From Arenicella chitinivorans (lineage in GTDB: Bacteria > Pseudomonadota > Gammaproteobacteria > Arenicellales > Arenicellaceae), in contig NZ_BMXA01000006.1 of assembly GCF_014651515.1 (NCBI RefSeq), positions 62,001 through 126,000 on the forward strand: 64,000 nucleotides of DNA. Reading direction: 5' to 3'. This document shows, one piece after another, positions 19,506 to 28,607 of this stretch; the stretch's first letter is position 1, and the number at the start of each line of letters is the position of its first letter. The position numbers and the translations under genes were made by a program. The notes below the pieces were generated by a model. That model was not told the origin of the DNA and searched no databases. It saw nothing but the letters and a program-made list of their open reading frames with translations.

Positions 19506-20399
19506 ATGAGCGTTTTAACTGTACGAAATTTCGCCTTCTCTGCAACCAGTTTTCGAACGTTGGTTCGAACTGCTAGCAGGCCATTTTCGGCCTTGGCTCG
19601 GATCGGGCTGGTCGTCAGCCTGGCAGTGATGGTCATCGGCTGCGCCTCTAATAAAACTGAGCCATCGGATCAAGAGTTAGCGCTGCAACAAGTTGAAGAA
19701 CTCTATGCCAAGGCAAAGCTTGCTTTGGACCGCGGCAACTATAACTTTGCAATTCAGAACTACCAGATTTTGGAAGCGAATTTTCCCTACGGTGAATATA
19801 CCGAACAGGCCAAGCTGGACATGATCTTTGCGTTTGATAAAACTGGGCAAGTCGAGAAAGCGGTCGAAGCCGCAGACAATTTCATCAAACTCTACCCAAC
19901 GCATAAGAACGTGGATTACGCCTACTACATGAAAGGTGTGGCAAGCTTTGAGAAAAAGCAGTCCGCCATAGATCGCTTCGTTAAAGGTGGCGAAGAATCC
20001 ATCCGCGACCCCAAACCCTATCGTGATTCACAGCAGGCGTTCGAAGAGTTGATCAAACGCTACCCGAACAGCATATATGCCGAGGATGCGAAACAGCGTA
20101 TTCTGTTTATCCGAAATTCTTTGGCTGAACGTGAATTGGCCATCGCCCAGTTTTACTTTGACAACCAGACCTACGTTGCAACGGTTAATCGCTGCAAAAA
20201 TATTATTTATGCCTACGAAACAACGCCCGCTGTTGAAGGCGCATTGTTGTTAATGGAAAAAGCGTATGTGGAAATGGGACTAGACGACCTTGCAGCGAGC
20301 ACGCACCAAGTGCTTCTGACCAACTTTCCTAATAATCAGAAAGAACCGTTTAAGAAAGAAAAAGGGTTTTTCAGTCGCATGAACCCGTTCGCTGACTGA
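19506..20399 (+). CDS. bamD: outer membrane protein assembly factor BamD
   Basis: A lipoprotein subunit of the BAM complex, which folds beta-barrel proteins into the outer membrane. The signal peptide ends in a lipobox at VIGC (Cys46). The mature part is a run of five TPR-like units from ELYAKAKLALDRGNYNFAI onward, including YPTHKNVDYAYYMKGVA and RYPNSIYAEDAKQRI, as in other BamD proteins. The 45-residue signal region is long, with a hydrophilic stretch before the hydrophobic core; translation could begin at a later TTG (for example 19561), but ATG 19506 is the only ATG. A terminator follows. Its gene is divergent from rluD. Confidence 0.94.
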   Translation: MSVLTVRNFAFSATSFRTLVRTASRPFSALARIGLVVSLAVMVIGCASNKTEPSDQELALQQVEELYAKAKLALDRGNYNFAIQNYQILEANFPYGEYTEQAKLDMIFAFDKTGQVEKAVEAADNFIKLYPTHKNVDYAYYMKGVASFEKKQSAIDRFVKGGEESIRDPKPYRDSQQAFEELIKRYPNSIYAEDAKQRILFIRNSLAERELAIAQFYFDNQTYVATVNRCKNIIYAYETTPAVEGALLLMEKAYVEMGLDDLAASTHQVLLTNFPNNQKEPFKKEKGFFSRMNPFAD

Positions 20400-20416
20400 G
20401 AAAATCAAGGACCGAG

Positions 20417-20450
20417 AGAGTCATGACATTGCTCCATGACTCTTTATTTA
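20417..20450 (+). terminator. Rho-independent terminator of bamD
   Basis: The stem AGAGTCATG (20417-20425) pairs with CATGACTCT (20435-20443) around a 9-nt loop and is followed by a T-rich stretch, TTATTTA. It begins 18 bp after the bamD stop. Confidence 0.8.
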
Positions 20451-20514
20451 TCAACTCGAATCCCTCTAGACAGGCGCGCCGTTTCAGATTGTCGCCTTCG
20501 CTGAACTCAACGGA

Positions 20515-22152
20515 CTACCAATCCACCTGCGGTCGAAAACCCGATGTAATCGGATATCGGCGATCTCGACCAAATGCGCGTTTAGTTATGCGCACACCTG
20601 GCGCCGCCTGACGTCGTTTATACTCGTTTCGATCAACCATACGAATCACCTGTTCTACGTACTCGCGTGCAAAGCCACGCGCAACAATGTCAGCCGGAGG
20701 ACAATCCTGCTCAACGTACAACTCCAGAATCGGGTCCAAAATATCATAGGGCGGCAAACTATCGGTGTCGATTTGATCCGGTCGAAGCTCGGCCGATGGC
20801 TCGCGCGTAATCACTCGTTCAGGAATCACGGGCGACACTGAGTTACGATACCCTGCCAGTTCATAGACCAACGTCTTGGGCACGTCTTTAATCGCATTGT
20901 AACCACCGACCATATCACCGTACAAAGTGGCGTATCCAACCGACATTTCACTCTTATTGCCAGTGGTTAAGACCATCTTACCAGTCTTGTTTGAATACGC
21001 CATTAACGTAAGCCCACGACAGCGCGCCTGAATATTCTCTTCCGTTGTATCGGCTTCGGCGCCGTTAAACAATGGCGCAACTTGCTGCACGATCGCGTCA
21101 TACATCGGTTCGATCGAGACAACATGATAGGTAATGCCTAACGCGGCTGCCTCTAGATGCGCGTCTTCTTTAGAGATATCCGACGTGTAGCGAAACGGCA
21201 TCATGATGACATCAACATTCTCTTTGCCTAATGCATCCACCGCAATCGTGGTGGTCAGTGCTGAATCGATCCCTCCGGACAGGCCGATGACCACTCCACT
21301 AAAGCCATTTTTCTGCACGTAATCGCGCACACCAAGCACCAAGGCGTTGTAAATACTCTCAAGGCGCGGCTGCTGAGCAATCATTTCTGATCCCGTCACA
21401 GTGACGACCGCGCCGTGACGGGTTACTGCGACCTTACTCAGCGCAGCTTCAAAGCTGGCCATTTGGTGCACAACTTCACCTTGCTGATCAGTGACAAACG
21501 AAGCACCGTCAAACACCAACTCGTCTTGACCACCAACCTGATTGACATAAATAACCGGTGTCTTGGTGGCTTTCGAGCGGGCGCAAACAACACTACGCCG
21601 CTCGGGAATTTTATTGGCATGATAAGGCGAACCATTGATATTGATTATCAATTCGGCCCCTTCTGCTACGGCAGCTTCAATCGGCCCGTCATGCCAAATA
21701 TCTTCGCACACCGTGAGTCCTAGTTTAATGCCACGATAATCCACCACAACGGCCGACTCGCCCGCTGCAAAATAACGCACCTCGTCAAACACGCTGTAGT
21801 TTGGGAGTTTGATCTTGGCGTATTCCTGCACGATTTTGCCATCCGCAATCAGCGCACACATATTGAACAGGCCTGCCGACGTTTTTTTTGGGTAGCCAAC
21901 CACAAGATCAATTCCCGACACAGCCTCGCACAATCGCGCTAATTGAGACTGCACACGCGTGTTAAAACCAGGACGCATGAGAAGATCCTCTGGCGGATAC
22001 CCGGTTAACACCAATTCGGAACACACCATCAAATTACAAGCTAGCTCATCCCGCGCTCGGTCAGCAAATTGAATAATCTGGTCTACATTCTTCTCGATGG
22101 CACCGACCGTCACGTTGATTTGTGCCAGGCCAATATTAATTTCACTACTCAT
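20515..22152 (-). CDS. nadE: glutamine-dependent NAD+ synthetase
   Basis: It makes NAD+ from deamido-NAD+ and glutamine. The 545-residue protein has an N-terminal nitrilase-type amidase (1-260) with the catalytic triad in CSELVLTGYPP (Glu), KIKLPNYSVFDE (Lys) and LTVCEDIW (Cys). A C-terminal synthetase domain carries the PP-loop GLSGGIDSALT and the TTGNKSEMSVGY block. The start is put at 22152 (MSSEINIG) because the 29 residues upstream do not fit the family. It is divergent from the COG3146 gene, with about 96 bp between the starts. Confidence 0.95.
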   Translation of the reverse strand: MSSEINIGLAQINVTVGAIEKNVDQIIQFADRARDELACNLMVCSELVLTGYPPEDLLMRPGFNTRVQSQLARLCEAVSGIDLVVGYPKKTSAGLFNMCALIADGKIVQEYAKIKLPNYSVFDEVRYFAAGESAVVVDYRGIKLGLTVCEDIWHDGPIEAAVAEGAELIININGSPYHANKIPERRSVVCARSKATKTPVIYVNQVGGQDELVFDGASFVTDQQGEVVHQMASFEAALSKVAVTRHGAVVTVTGSEMIAQQPRLESIYNALVLGVRDYVQKNGFSGVVIGLSGGIDSALTTTIAVDALGKENVDVIMMPFRYTSDISKEDAHLEAAALGITYHVVSIEPMYDAIVQQVAPLFNGAEADTTEENIQARCRGLTLMAYSNKTGKMVLTTGNKSEMSVGYATLYGDMVGGYNAIKDVPKTLVYELAGYRNSVSPVIPERVITREPSAELRPDQIDTDSLPPYDILDPILELYVEQDCPPADIVARGFAREYVEQVIRMVDRNEYKRRQAAPGVRITKRAFGRDRRYPITSGFRPQVDW

Positions 22153-22248
22153 GCGGTATCGTTCGTGTCTACGTTTACAATCGTGGAATGACAAGCTGCC
22201 TTTCACGGCTAGCCGAGAGTATATAGCGAACCATCGCATTAATCGATT

Positions 22249-23397
22249 ATGCAGTTAGAAGTTCACACCAGCATCGCGGAGATAGACGCAGTCCAATGGA
22301 ATGCTATGCTGGAATCCAACAATCCGTTTATGCGACACGAATTTCTGCTGGGGTTAGAAGCGACCGGCTGCGTGTCACCGGACGCTGGTTGGCAACCATC
22401 TCATCTGGCTGTCTACCAGGACACCAGTCAAACTAGACTGCTCGGGGCGATGCCGCTATACGTTAAATCGCACTCCTACGGCGAGTATATTTTTGACTGG
22501 GCGTGGGCTGACGCTTTCCACCGAAATGGACTTCATTACTACCCCAAACTGAGCAACGCGGTTCCGTTTACACCAGCTACAGGCGAACGGTTTTTAACCG
22601 CATCTGGCTCAAATCCGGTCGAAATTGCTGACACCATGATCAAGCATGCACTGTCTTTAGCCGAAGCGGCACAGATGTCGAGTTTTCACTGTTTATTTTG
22701 TGACCCGTCCCAGTTGGATAGCTATAAAAATCAACGCTTACTGGCACGCCACAGCACCCAGTTTCACTGGCAAAACCGTGATTACACCTCGTTTGACCAC
22801 TTTCTAGACCAGTTGAGTTCCAAAAAGCGAAAGAATATCCGACGCGAACGACGGCGGGTCTCCGAAGCGGGGATTCAGTATCGCTGGGTCACGCAGGCGG
22901 ATCTGACGCCTCGGGCCGCGGATCAGATGTTCGACTTTTACCTTCGAACCGTACACTGTTATGGTGCCCAAAGTTACTTGAACCGAGATTTCTTTCATTA
23001 CCTGGTGGATAATTTCAGCCACCAAACTCTCATTTTGTTAGCGCAACATGAAGATCAAGTGGTCGCTGGCGGACTCTATTTTAAAAGCGATGACACGCTC
23101 TTCGGTCGCTACTGGGGAACAACGCACGATTTACACAGCGTACATTTTGAAACTTGTTACTATCAGGCCATTGATTGGTGCATTCAGCACGGTTACGCCC
23201 GTTTTGAAGCTGGCGCGCAGGGTGAACATAAGCTGGCACGGGGCCTGGAACCCGTCACCACCTATTCTGCACACTGGCTACGCGATCCGCGCTTCTATGA
23301 CGCGGTAGACGAATTTCTTAATGAAGAACAGCACCATATTCAAGAATACCAAACGATGTTAAGTCAGCATTCTCCGTTTAAAGCCACACGAAAATAG
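22249..23397 (+). CDS. GNAT-fold acyltransferase, COG3146/DUF482 family
   Basis: A 382-residue protein of the DUF482 group, related to the FemAB/GNAT aminoacyl- and acyltransferases. The hallmarks are NNPFMRHEFLLGLEATGC near the N-terminus, FHRNGLHYYPKL, the KKRKNIRRERRRV basic helix and HYARF-like ARFEAGAQGEHKLARG near the end. The true substrate of the family is unknown. It is followed after 5 bp by aat and then bpt, so an operon is likely, and a link to tRNA-dependent aminoacyl transfer is an appealing but unproven idea. Confidence 0.85.
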   Translation: MQLEVHTSIAEIDAVQWNAMLESNNPFMRHEFLLGLEATGCVSPDAGWQPSHLAVYQDTSQTRLLGAMPLYVKSHSYGEYIFDWAWADAFHRNGLHYYPKLSNAVPFTPATGERFLTASGSNPVEIADTMIKHALSLAEAAQMSSFHCLFCDPSQLDSYKNQRLLARHSTQFHWQNRDYTSFDHFLDQLSSKKRKNIRRERRRVSEAGIQYRWVTQADLTPRAADQMFDFYLRTVHCYGAQSYLNRDFFHYLVDNFSHQTLILLAQHEDQVVAGGLYFKSDDTLFGRYWGTTHDLHSVHFETCYYQAIDWCIQHGYARFEAGAQGEHKLARGLEPVTTYSAHWLRDPRFYDAVDEFLNEEQHHIQEYQTMLSQHSPFKATRK

Positions 23398-23402
23398 CGC
23401 GC

Positions 23403-24116
23403 ATGGTCGACTTGTATCGTTTTCCAGACGTTGATACCGCCAGCAAAGACGGCTTACTGGCCATGGGCGGCGATCTATCGCCCAGCATGCTGGTGTCGGC
23501 GTACGCGCAAGGTATCTTTCCCTGGTTCAACCAAGGACAACCAATCCTCTGGTGGTCACCAGACCCGCGCATGGTGCTGTTTCCTAGCGAGTTTAAGTTG
23601 TCACGCAGCCTGCGAAAAACTGTGCGTAAGCACCTGTACCGCGTCACGGCCAACCAACAATTCGTAAACGTCATCAATGCTTGTGCACTGCGTGGCAATC
23701 CACCGAATCAGGCCGAACAGGAAACCTGGATCACGCGGGAAATGCAGCAAGCTTATACCGAGCTACATCACCTTGGCTACGCGCACTCCATAGAAATCTG
23801 GCGTGACGACACGCTGGTCGGTGGCTTATACGGTTTGCTTTTAAATCATGTGTTTTTTGGTGAAAGCATGTTCAGCAACGAACGTGATACATCAAAAATC
23901 GCCCTATTCAGCCTCACACGGTGGCTTCAGCACCGCGGCGTTAAATTGATCGACTGCCAAGTGAGTAGCCCACACCTTGCCAGTCTTGGTGCGCGCGAAA
24001 TAGCCCGAACAGACTTTTTGCATCAGCTCGACGAAGTGGACATCCATCAAGCAAATAAAAATTATTTCGATGGATTCGAGCAGTTTCTGACACAGAATGT
24101 TATAACTACGCTATGA
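23403..24116 (+). CDS. aat: leucyl/phenylalanyl-tRNA--protein transferase
   Basis: It moves Leu or Phe from tRNA to the N-terminus of proteins that begin with Lys or Arg, marking them for ClpAP (the N-degron pathway). The 237-residue protein has GLLAMGGDLSPSML, YAQGIFPWFNQGQPILWWSPDPR and the GGLYG/FFGESMFS core of the family. Its stop overlaps the bpt start as ATGA, so the two N-degron transferases are translationally coupled. Confidence 0.96.
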   Translation: MVDLYRFPDVDTASKDGLLAMGGDLSPSMLVSAYAQGIFPWFNQGQPILWWSPDPRMVLFPSEFKLSRSLRKTVRKHLYRVTANQQFVNVINACALRGNPPNQAEQETWITREMQQAYTELHHLGYAHSIEIWRDDTLVGGLYGLLLNHVFFGESMFSNERDTSKIALFSLTRWLQHRGVKLIDCQVSSPHLASLGAREIARTDFLHQLDEVDIHQANKNYFDGFEQFLTQNVITTL

Positions 24117-24826
24117 GCAATGCACACAACCCAATTCGTTTGTTCGAAACGGTCGTTGACGACTGTCCATATCTGGAGGGCAAAAAAAGTGCATCCATCC
24201 TAGTTGATCCCGACCATCTCGTTGATAGCAACCTATTCACTATGCTGTCTCGATCCGGGTTCCGACGCAGTGGCGATATGTTGTACGCTCCCAAATGTCC
24301 GGATTGCAATGCCTGCGTTTCAGTCCGTATTCCTACGCAGCGTTTCCAGCCATCGCGCAGTCAAAAACGTGTTTGGAACAAGAATCAAGACCTCACTGTG
24401 ACTTTAGAAGACGTTCGCTTTGATCTGGCGCACTTTGAGCTATATCTGAAATATCAGCGACATCGCCACCCTGAAAGCAGTATGTGCGACGAAGACCCAG
24501 ACAAATACATCGGGTTTATCGACTCCTATTTTTCAAAATCAAAATTTTTGTGTTTCTGGGCTCAAGACCAACTGATCGGTATCAGTGTACTCGATCAGTT
24601 CGAGGGAGGAATTTCAGCGGTCTACACGTTTTTCGACCCAGACCAGTACAAGCGTAGCCTAGGCACCTACGCCATTCTCTACATGGTCAAGCTGTGCAAG
24701 ATACGAGATATTCCATTTGTCTACCTCGGGTATTGGATCGATGGTTCGCAAAAAATGGACTACAAACGAAAATTCAAGCCGTTGCAGGGTCATATCGACC
24801 GCAAGTGGCAGGAACTCGAGCTCTAA
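24113..24826 (+). CDS. bpt: aspartate/glutamate leucyltransferase (Bpt)
   Basis: It transfers Leu from tRNA to proteins with N-terminal Asp or Glu, completing the bacterial N-end rule with Aat. The 237 residues start with the cysteine cluster region DDCPYLEG and CPDCNACVSVRIP, continue with HPESSMCDEDP and end with YLGYWIDGSQKMDYKRKFKP. These are the conserved blocks of the ATE1-like Bpt family. It overlaps aat by 4 bp. Confidence 0.95.
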   Translation: MSNAHNPIRLFETVVDDCPYLEGKKSASILVDPDHLVDSNLFTMLSRSGFRRSGDMLYAPKCPDCNACVSVRIPTQRFQPSRSQKRVWNKNQDLTVTLEDVRFDLAHFELYLKYQRHRHPESSMCDEDPDKYIGFIDSYFSKSKFLCFWAQDQLIGISVLDQFEGGISAVYTFFDPDQYKRSLGTYAILYMVKLCKIRDIPFVYLGYWIDGSQKMDYKRKFKPLQGHIDRKWQELEL

Positions 24827-24996
24827 CTAAACCGCAAGCCATTGAAATCTCTTACAAACGCTTTATTTATAAGGCGAGTTCGGGCATGATACCCCCGATT
24901 TTGTCCGGCGTTGGCATACTGTATGACTCGCACCGGTAGCAAATACACCATTCAATGAGAACCAACACGAATTAACAAGAGAGAATCGATTTAACT

Positions 24997-25218
24997 GTGG
25001 CTAAAGAAGATCAAATCGAAATGGAAGGGACCGTCATTGACGCCCTACCCAACACAGAATTTAAAGTGGAACTGGAAAACGGGCACGTGGTGCACGCACA
25101 TATCTCCGGAAAAATGCGTAAGAACTACATTCGTATTTTGCGCGGAGACCGTGTGACCGTTGAACTGACCCCATATGACCTAACAAAAGGTCGAATCACT
25201 TACCGAAACCGCACCTGA
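24997..25218 (+). CDS. infA: translation initiation factor IF-1
   Basis: A 73-residue OB-fold protein that binds the ribosomal A site during initiation. It reads [15 protein letters not shown] and [19 protein letters not shown], almost the textbook sequence. The start codon is GTG. A purine stretch, AAGAGAGA, lies 12-18 nt upstream, a somewhat long spacing. The position after bpt is common in Gammaproteobacteria. The 170 bp between bpt and infA hold its promoter, which I cannot pinpoint. Confidence 0.97.
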   Translation: MAKEDQIEMEGTVIDALPNTEFKVELENGHVVHAHISGKMRKNYIRILRGDRVTVELTPYDLTKGRITYRNRT

Positions 25219-25272
25219 GTAGAAATCGAAGCACGCTCAAGGACCGAGCAAAGTAAGTTGCATCAAAAAACA

Positions 25273-25288
25273 CTGGATATTAAAACAG
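25273..25288 (+). promoter_or_regulatory. LexA (SOS) box in the lexA promoter
   Basis: CTGGATATTAAAACAG matches the gammaproteobacterial SOS box CTGT-N8-ACAG at seven of eight fixed positions and lies inside a longer palindrome, CACTG...CAGTG (25271-25290). It ends 20 bp before the lexA ATG, as expected for autorepression. Confidence 0.85.
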
Positions 25289-25308
25289 TGTATTGCTAGA
25301 CTGTCGTT

Positions 25309-25983
25309 ATGAAAACGTCAGATCTCAAACCCTTAACCAAGCGCCAGCAAGAAATCTTTGATTTCATTTTGGACCGCATGAACGCTAACGGCGCTCCGCC
25401 TACTCGAGTCGAGATCGCCAATCACTTTGGTTTTCGTTCACCCAATGCAGCTGAGGATCACCTCAAAGCGCTAGACAAAAAAGGCCATATCGAGCTCAAA
25501 TCTGGTACGTCGCGGGGTATTTTCATTCGCCAGCAAGCGCGTAATGATGATGGTTACCTGCATGAGCAGGCAGAATTGGTTCCCGTCGGCGAGTTCAATC
25601 ACAGCTTGGCTGTGATCGGTGACGTTGCCGCTGGCGCGCCTATTTTTGCGACTCAACATGTGCAACAGTATGTCAATGTCGATCAGAGCTTGTTTGCCGA
25701 TTCAGCTGATTTCCTATTGAAAGTGCGTGGCGACAGTATGGTCAATGCCGGCATTTTTGAACGCGACCTACTGGCAATTAAAAAAACCAACACGGCACAA
25801 AACAATCAAATTGTGGTCGCACGAATTGGGGATGACGTCACGGTCAAACGTTATTTTCGCCACGGTGCAACCGTGTCTCTAGTTGCTGAAAACGACGACT
25901 ACGATCCAATCGAAGTTGACCTGCAATCACAAAGCTTTGCGATTGAGGGCGTTGTTGTTGGGCTAATTCGCAGCACGCTCTAG
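25309..25983 (+). CDS. lexA: LexA repressor
   Basis: The SOS repressor and self-cleaving protease, 224 residues. The N-terminal winged helix (1-70) includes TRVEIANHFGFRSPNAAEDHL. The cleavage site is the Ala-Gly in VAAGAP. The catalytic dyad is Ser in RGDSM and Lys in TVKRYF. An SOS box lies just upstream. No recA, umuDC or sulA gene is next to it. Confidence 0.97.
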   Translation: MKTSDLKPLTKRQQEIFDFILDRMNANGAPPTRVEIANHFGFRSPNAAEDHLKALDKKGHIELKSGTSRGIFIRQQARNDDGYLHEQAELVPVGEFNHSLAVIGDVAAGAPIFATQHVQQYVNVDQSLFADSADFLLKVRGDSMVNAGIFERDLLAIKKTNTAQNNQIVVARIGDDVTVKRYFRHGATVSLVAENDDYDPIEVDLQSQSFAIEGVVVGLIRSTL

Positions 25984-26031
25984 CGTGTTAAATGACGCAC
26001 GACAACAGTCAACAATGTATTCCATTCGACC

Positions 26032-26075
26032 TAGTTTCGACAGCCTAAGCAAATAGTTTCGACAGCCTAAGCAAA
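26032..26075 (+). repeat. 22-bp tandem duplication after lexA
   Basis: Two perfect, directly adjacent copies of a 22-bp unit, starting TAGTTTCGACAG and ending CTAAGCAAA (26032-26053 and 26054-26075). They lie in the 213-bp gap between lexA and the convergent DUF1178 gene. There is no sign of further copies. Confidence 0.9.
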
Positions 26076-26196
26076 TAAAGGAACGCGTATTATCGTCTTG
26101 CCGACGTGTTGTTTACCTAGAAGCAATGTGCCAGGCAGTTTCCGACAGTCCCATATGTTCGTCATTCAGTCAAACAATGGCTTGGGTCGAAATTCG

Positions 26197-26643
26197 TTAG
26201 TTCAACTTTTTCTTATTGATTGGCTTTGGTGGAAGACGCATTGCACTGACGCCCTCTTCCGCCAGCTCCTCCAACTCATCCTGACTGACAATACCACGAA
26301 TATTCCCTTCTTCGCGTTCACCACGGTGAATGCTCAGTGCTTCTTCCGCGAAACGGTTGCCGACATCCTCGAAATTCTTTTCGATAAAGTCGTGTACGCG
26401 ACCGAGCATATCCTGCAATTTGCTGAAGGCTTCGGCAGAACCTCCACCAGCAGCAATGTGCGCCTGAGGCGACGCCGCCCCGCGTGAAATCTTGGGCGCG
26501 GCAAGCTTTTTGGTTATGGCCTGCGAGTCACAGACCGGACACGAGACCATGCCTTGTTCCAATTGCTGAGTAAAATCATCGGCACCTTTGAACCATCCTT
26601 CAAAGGCGTGATTTGCATCGCAAATTAGATCGTAAATAACCAT
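26197..26643 (-). CDS. DUF1178 family protein
   Basis: A 148-residue cytoplasmic protein. It opens MVIYDLICDANHAFEGWF and has VSCPVCDS, a zinc-ribbon-like cysteine pair, then a low-complexity linker, EDVGNRFAEEA and a lysine-rich end. These are features of DUF1178 proteins, whose function is unknown. It follows typA after 15 bp and is probably translated from the same message. Confidence 0.88.
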   Translation of the reverse strand: MVIYDLICDANHAFEGWFKGADDFTQQLEQGMVSCPVCDSQAITKKLAAPKISRGAASPQAHIAAGGGSAEAFSKLQDMLGRVHDFIEKNFEDVGNRFAEEALSIHRGEREEGNIRGIVSQDELEELAEEGVSAMRLPPKPINKKKLN

Positions 26644-26658
26644 GGCCGGAATCTACCC

Positions 26659-28470
26659 TTAACTGGCTTCGCGACTCGCTCGCTTACGCTCATGCTCCAA
26701 CAAGAATCGCTTGCGAATTCGAATGCTCTCAGGTGTGATTTCAACCAACTCATCATCGTCGATAAACTCCAACGCTGATTCAAGAGTGTGTCGAACAGGT
26801 GGCACCAGTTGAATTGCGTCATCTTTACCAGATGCACGCACATTGGTTAGCTGTTTGCCTTTGAGCGGGTTCACAGTCAAATCGTTATCGCGCGAATGCA
26901 CACCGACCACCTGGCCTTCGTACACCATCTGCGATGGGCCGATCATCATTTTACCGCGATCTTGAAGATTAAAAATGGCGAAACCAAGGGCTTTACCTGT
27001 GCCGTTCGAAATCAGCACACCGTTCTTACGCTGACCATAGGCTTTTTGTTTCTTAGGCGCGTACTTATCGAAAATATGATAAATCAAGCCAGAACCAGAC
27101 GTTAACGTCATAAACTCAGTCTGGAAACCGATCAGTCCGCGCGATGGAATACTAAAATCCAGTCGAACACGACCTTTGCCATCCGGCGCCATGCTTTGCA
27201 GATCACCGCCTCGTTCTTGTAGCGCCTGCATGACGGCACCTTGATTTTCCTCATCAATATCTACAGTTAAGCTCTCAAACGGCTCATGAGTCTCACCATC
27301 GACCTCTTTATAGATTACTTCAGGGCGAGAAACCGCTAACTCAAAGCCCTCACGACGCATGTTTTCAAGCAGAACCGACAAATGCAGTTCACCGCGCCCA
27401 GATACTTTAAACTTTTCAGGGTCTTCGGTATCTTCGACCCGCAGTGCCACATTATGCAGCAACTCTTTTTGTAAACGATCTCGAATCTGGCGTGAAGTAA
27501 GAAACTTACCTTCCTGTCCTGCGAACGGAGACGTATTAACCTGGAATGTCATGGTCACAGTAGGCTCGTCTACCGTCAATGGTGGCAGCGCTTCAACGGC
27601 TTCGCGGTCACAAATCGTATCCGAGATAAACAGCTCATCCATACCGGTAATTGCGACGATGTCACCTGCTTTGGCTTCGTCAACTTCGATTCGTTCCAAG
27701 CCTTTGAAACCAAACACTTTGCCAATACGACCGTTTTTGGTTTTGCCTTCGGTATCAATCACCGTAACTGGAGAATTAGTTTTCACCACACCTTGTTTGA
27801 TCCGGCCAATACCGATCACACCCAGATAGCTGGAGTAATCCAACTGTGAAACTTGCATCTGGAAAGGTTTATTCTCTTCTACTGGCGGTGGTGGCACATG
27901 CTCGATGATCGTTTCGAATAGCTTGTCCATGTTATCCGTCAAGTTTTCCGGATCGTCGGTTGCAAAACCATTGATCGCGGACGCGTAAATTACTGGGAAA
28001 TCCAGCTGTTCGTCTGTGGCGCCTAACAGATCAAACAAATCAAAGGTCTGGTCCAACACCCAGTCTGGGCGTGCGCCGTCACGGTCAATCTTATTAATGA
28101 CCACAATTGGTTGTAAGTTGTGTTCGAAGGCCTTCTGGGTCACAAACCGGGTTTGAGGCATCGGACCATCCACCGCATCCACCAGCAGAATCACGGAGTC
28201 GACCATAGACAAGATACGCTCAACCTCACCACCAAAGTCGGCGTGACCTGGCGTGTCGACGATATTGATACGATAGTCCTTCCAAGTGAGAGCTGTCGGC
28301 TTAGCGAGAATGGTGATGCCCCGCTCCTTCTCGATGTCATTACTGTCCATGACCCGCTCAACGATTTCAGCACGTTCATCAAAAGTGCCAGACTGCTGTA
28401 ACAATTTGTCAACCAGCGTGGTCTTGCCGTGGTCTACGTGCGCGATAATTGCAATGTTGCGTAACTTCAT
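26659..28470 (-). CDS. typA: translational GTPase TypA/BipA
   Basis: A ribosome-associated GTPase needed for 50S assembly and for growth at low temperature or under stress. The 603 residues show G1 AHVDHGKTT, G2 ERGITI, G3 DTPGHADF, G4 NKIDRDGA and the C-terminal BipA-specific domain (SRDNDLTVNPLKGKQLTNVRA). The length is normal. DUF1178 follows in the same direction. Confidence 0.97.
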   Translation of the reverse strand: MKLRNIAIIAHVDHGKTTLVDKLLQQSGTFDERAEIVERVMDSNDIEKERGITILAKPTALTWKDYRINIVDTPGHADFGGEVERILSMVDSVILLVDAVDGPMPQTRFVTQKAFEHNLQPIVVINKIDRDGARPDWVLDQTFDLFDLLGATDEQLDFPVIYASAINGFATDDPENLTDNMDKLFETIIEHVPPPPVEENKPFQMQVSQLDYSSYLGVIGIGRIKQGVVKTNSPVTVIDTEGKTKNGRIGKVFGFKGLERIEVDEAKAGDIVAITGMDELFISDTICDREAVEALPPLTVDEPTVTMTFQVNTSPFAGQEGKFLTSRQIRDRLQKELLHNVALRVEDTEDPEKFKVSGRGELHLSVLLENMRREGFELAVSRPEVIYKEVDGETHEPFESLTVDIDEENQGAVMQALQERGGDLQSMAPDGKGRVRLDFSIPSRGLIGFQTEFMTLTSGSGLIYHIFDKYAPKKQKAYGQRKNGVLISNGTGKALGFAIFNLQDRGKMMIGPSQMVYEGQVVGVHSRDNDLTVNPLKGKQLTNVRASGKDDAIQLVPPVRHTLESALEFIDDDELVEITPESIRIRKRFLLEHERKRASREAS

Positions 28471-28607
28471 GGGAATTGGGAAAGGAGTTGCCTAAAAATA
28501 AAGCGCGATTATAGGCAAACCAGAACTAATTACTAGCGTTTATGATGCGTTATTGCCGGCTTTTTACAGCACGACCACAATGCTACTTGAACTAAGCGGC
28601 GAACCGA

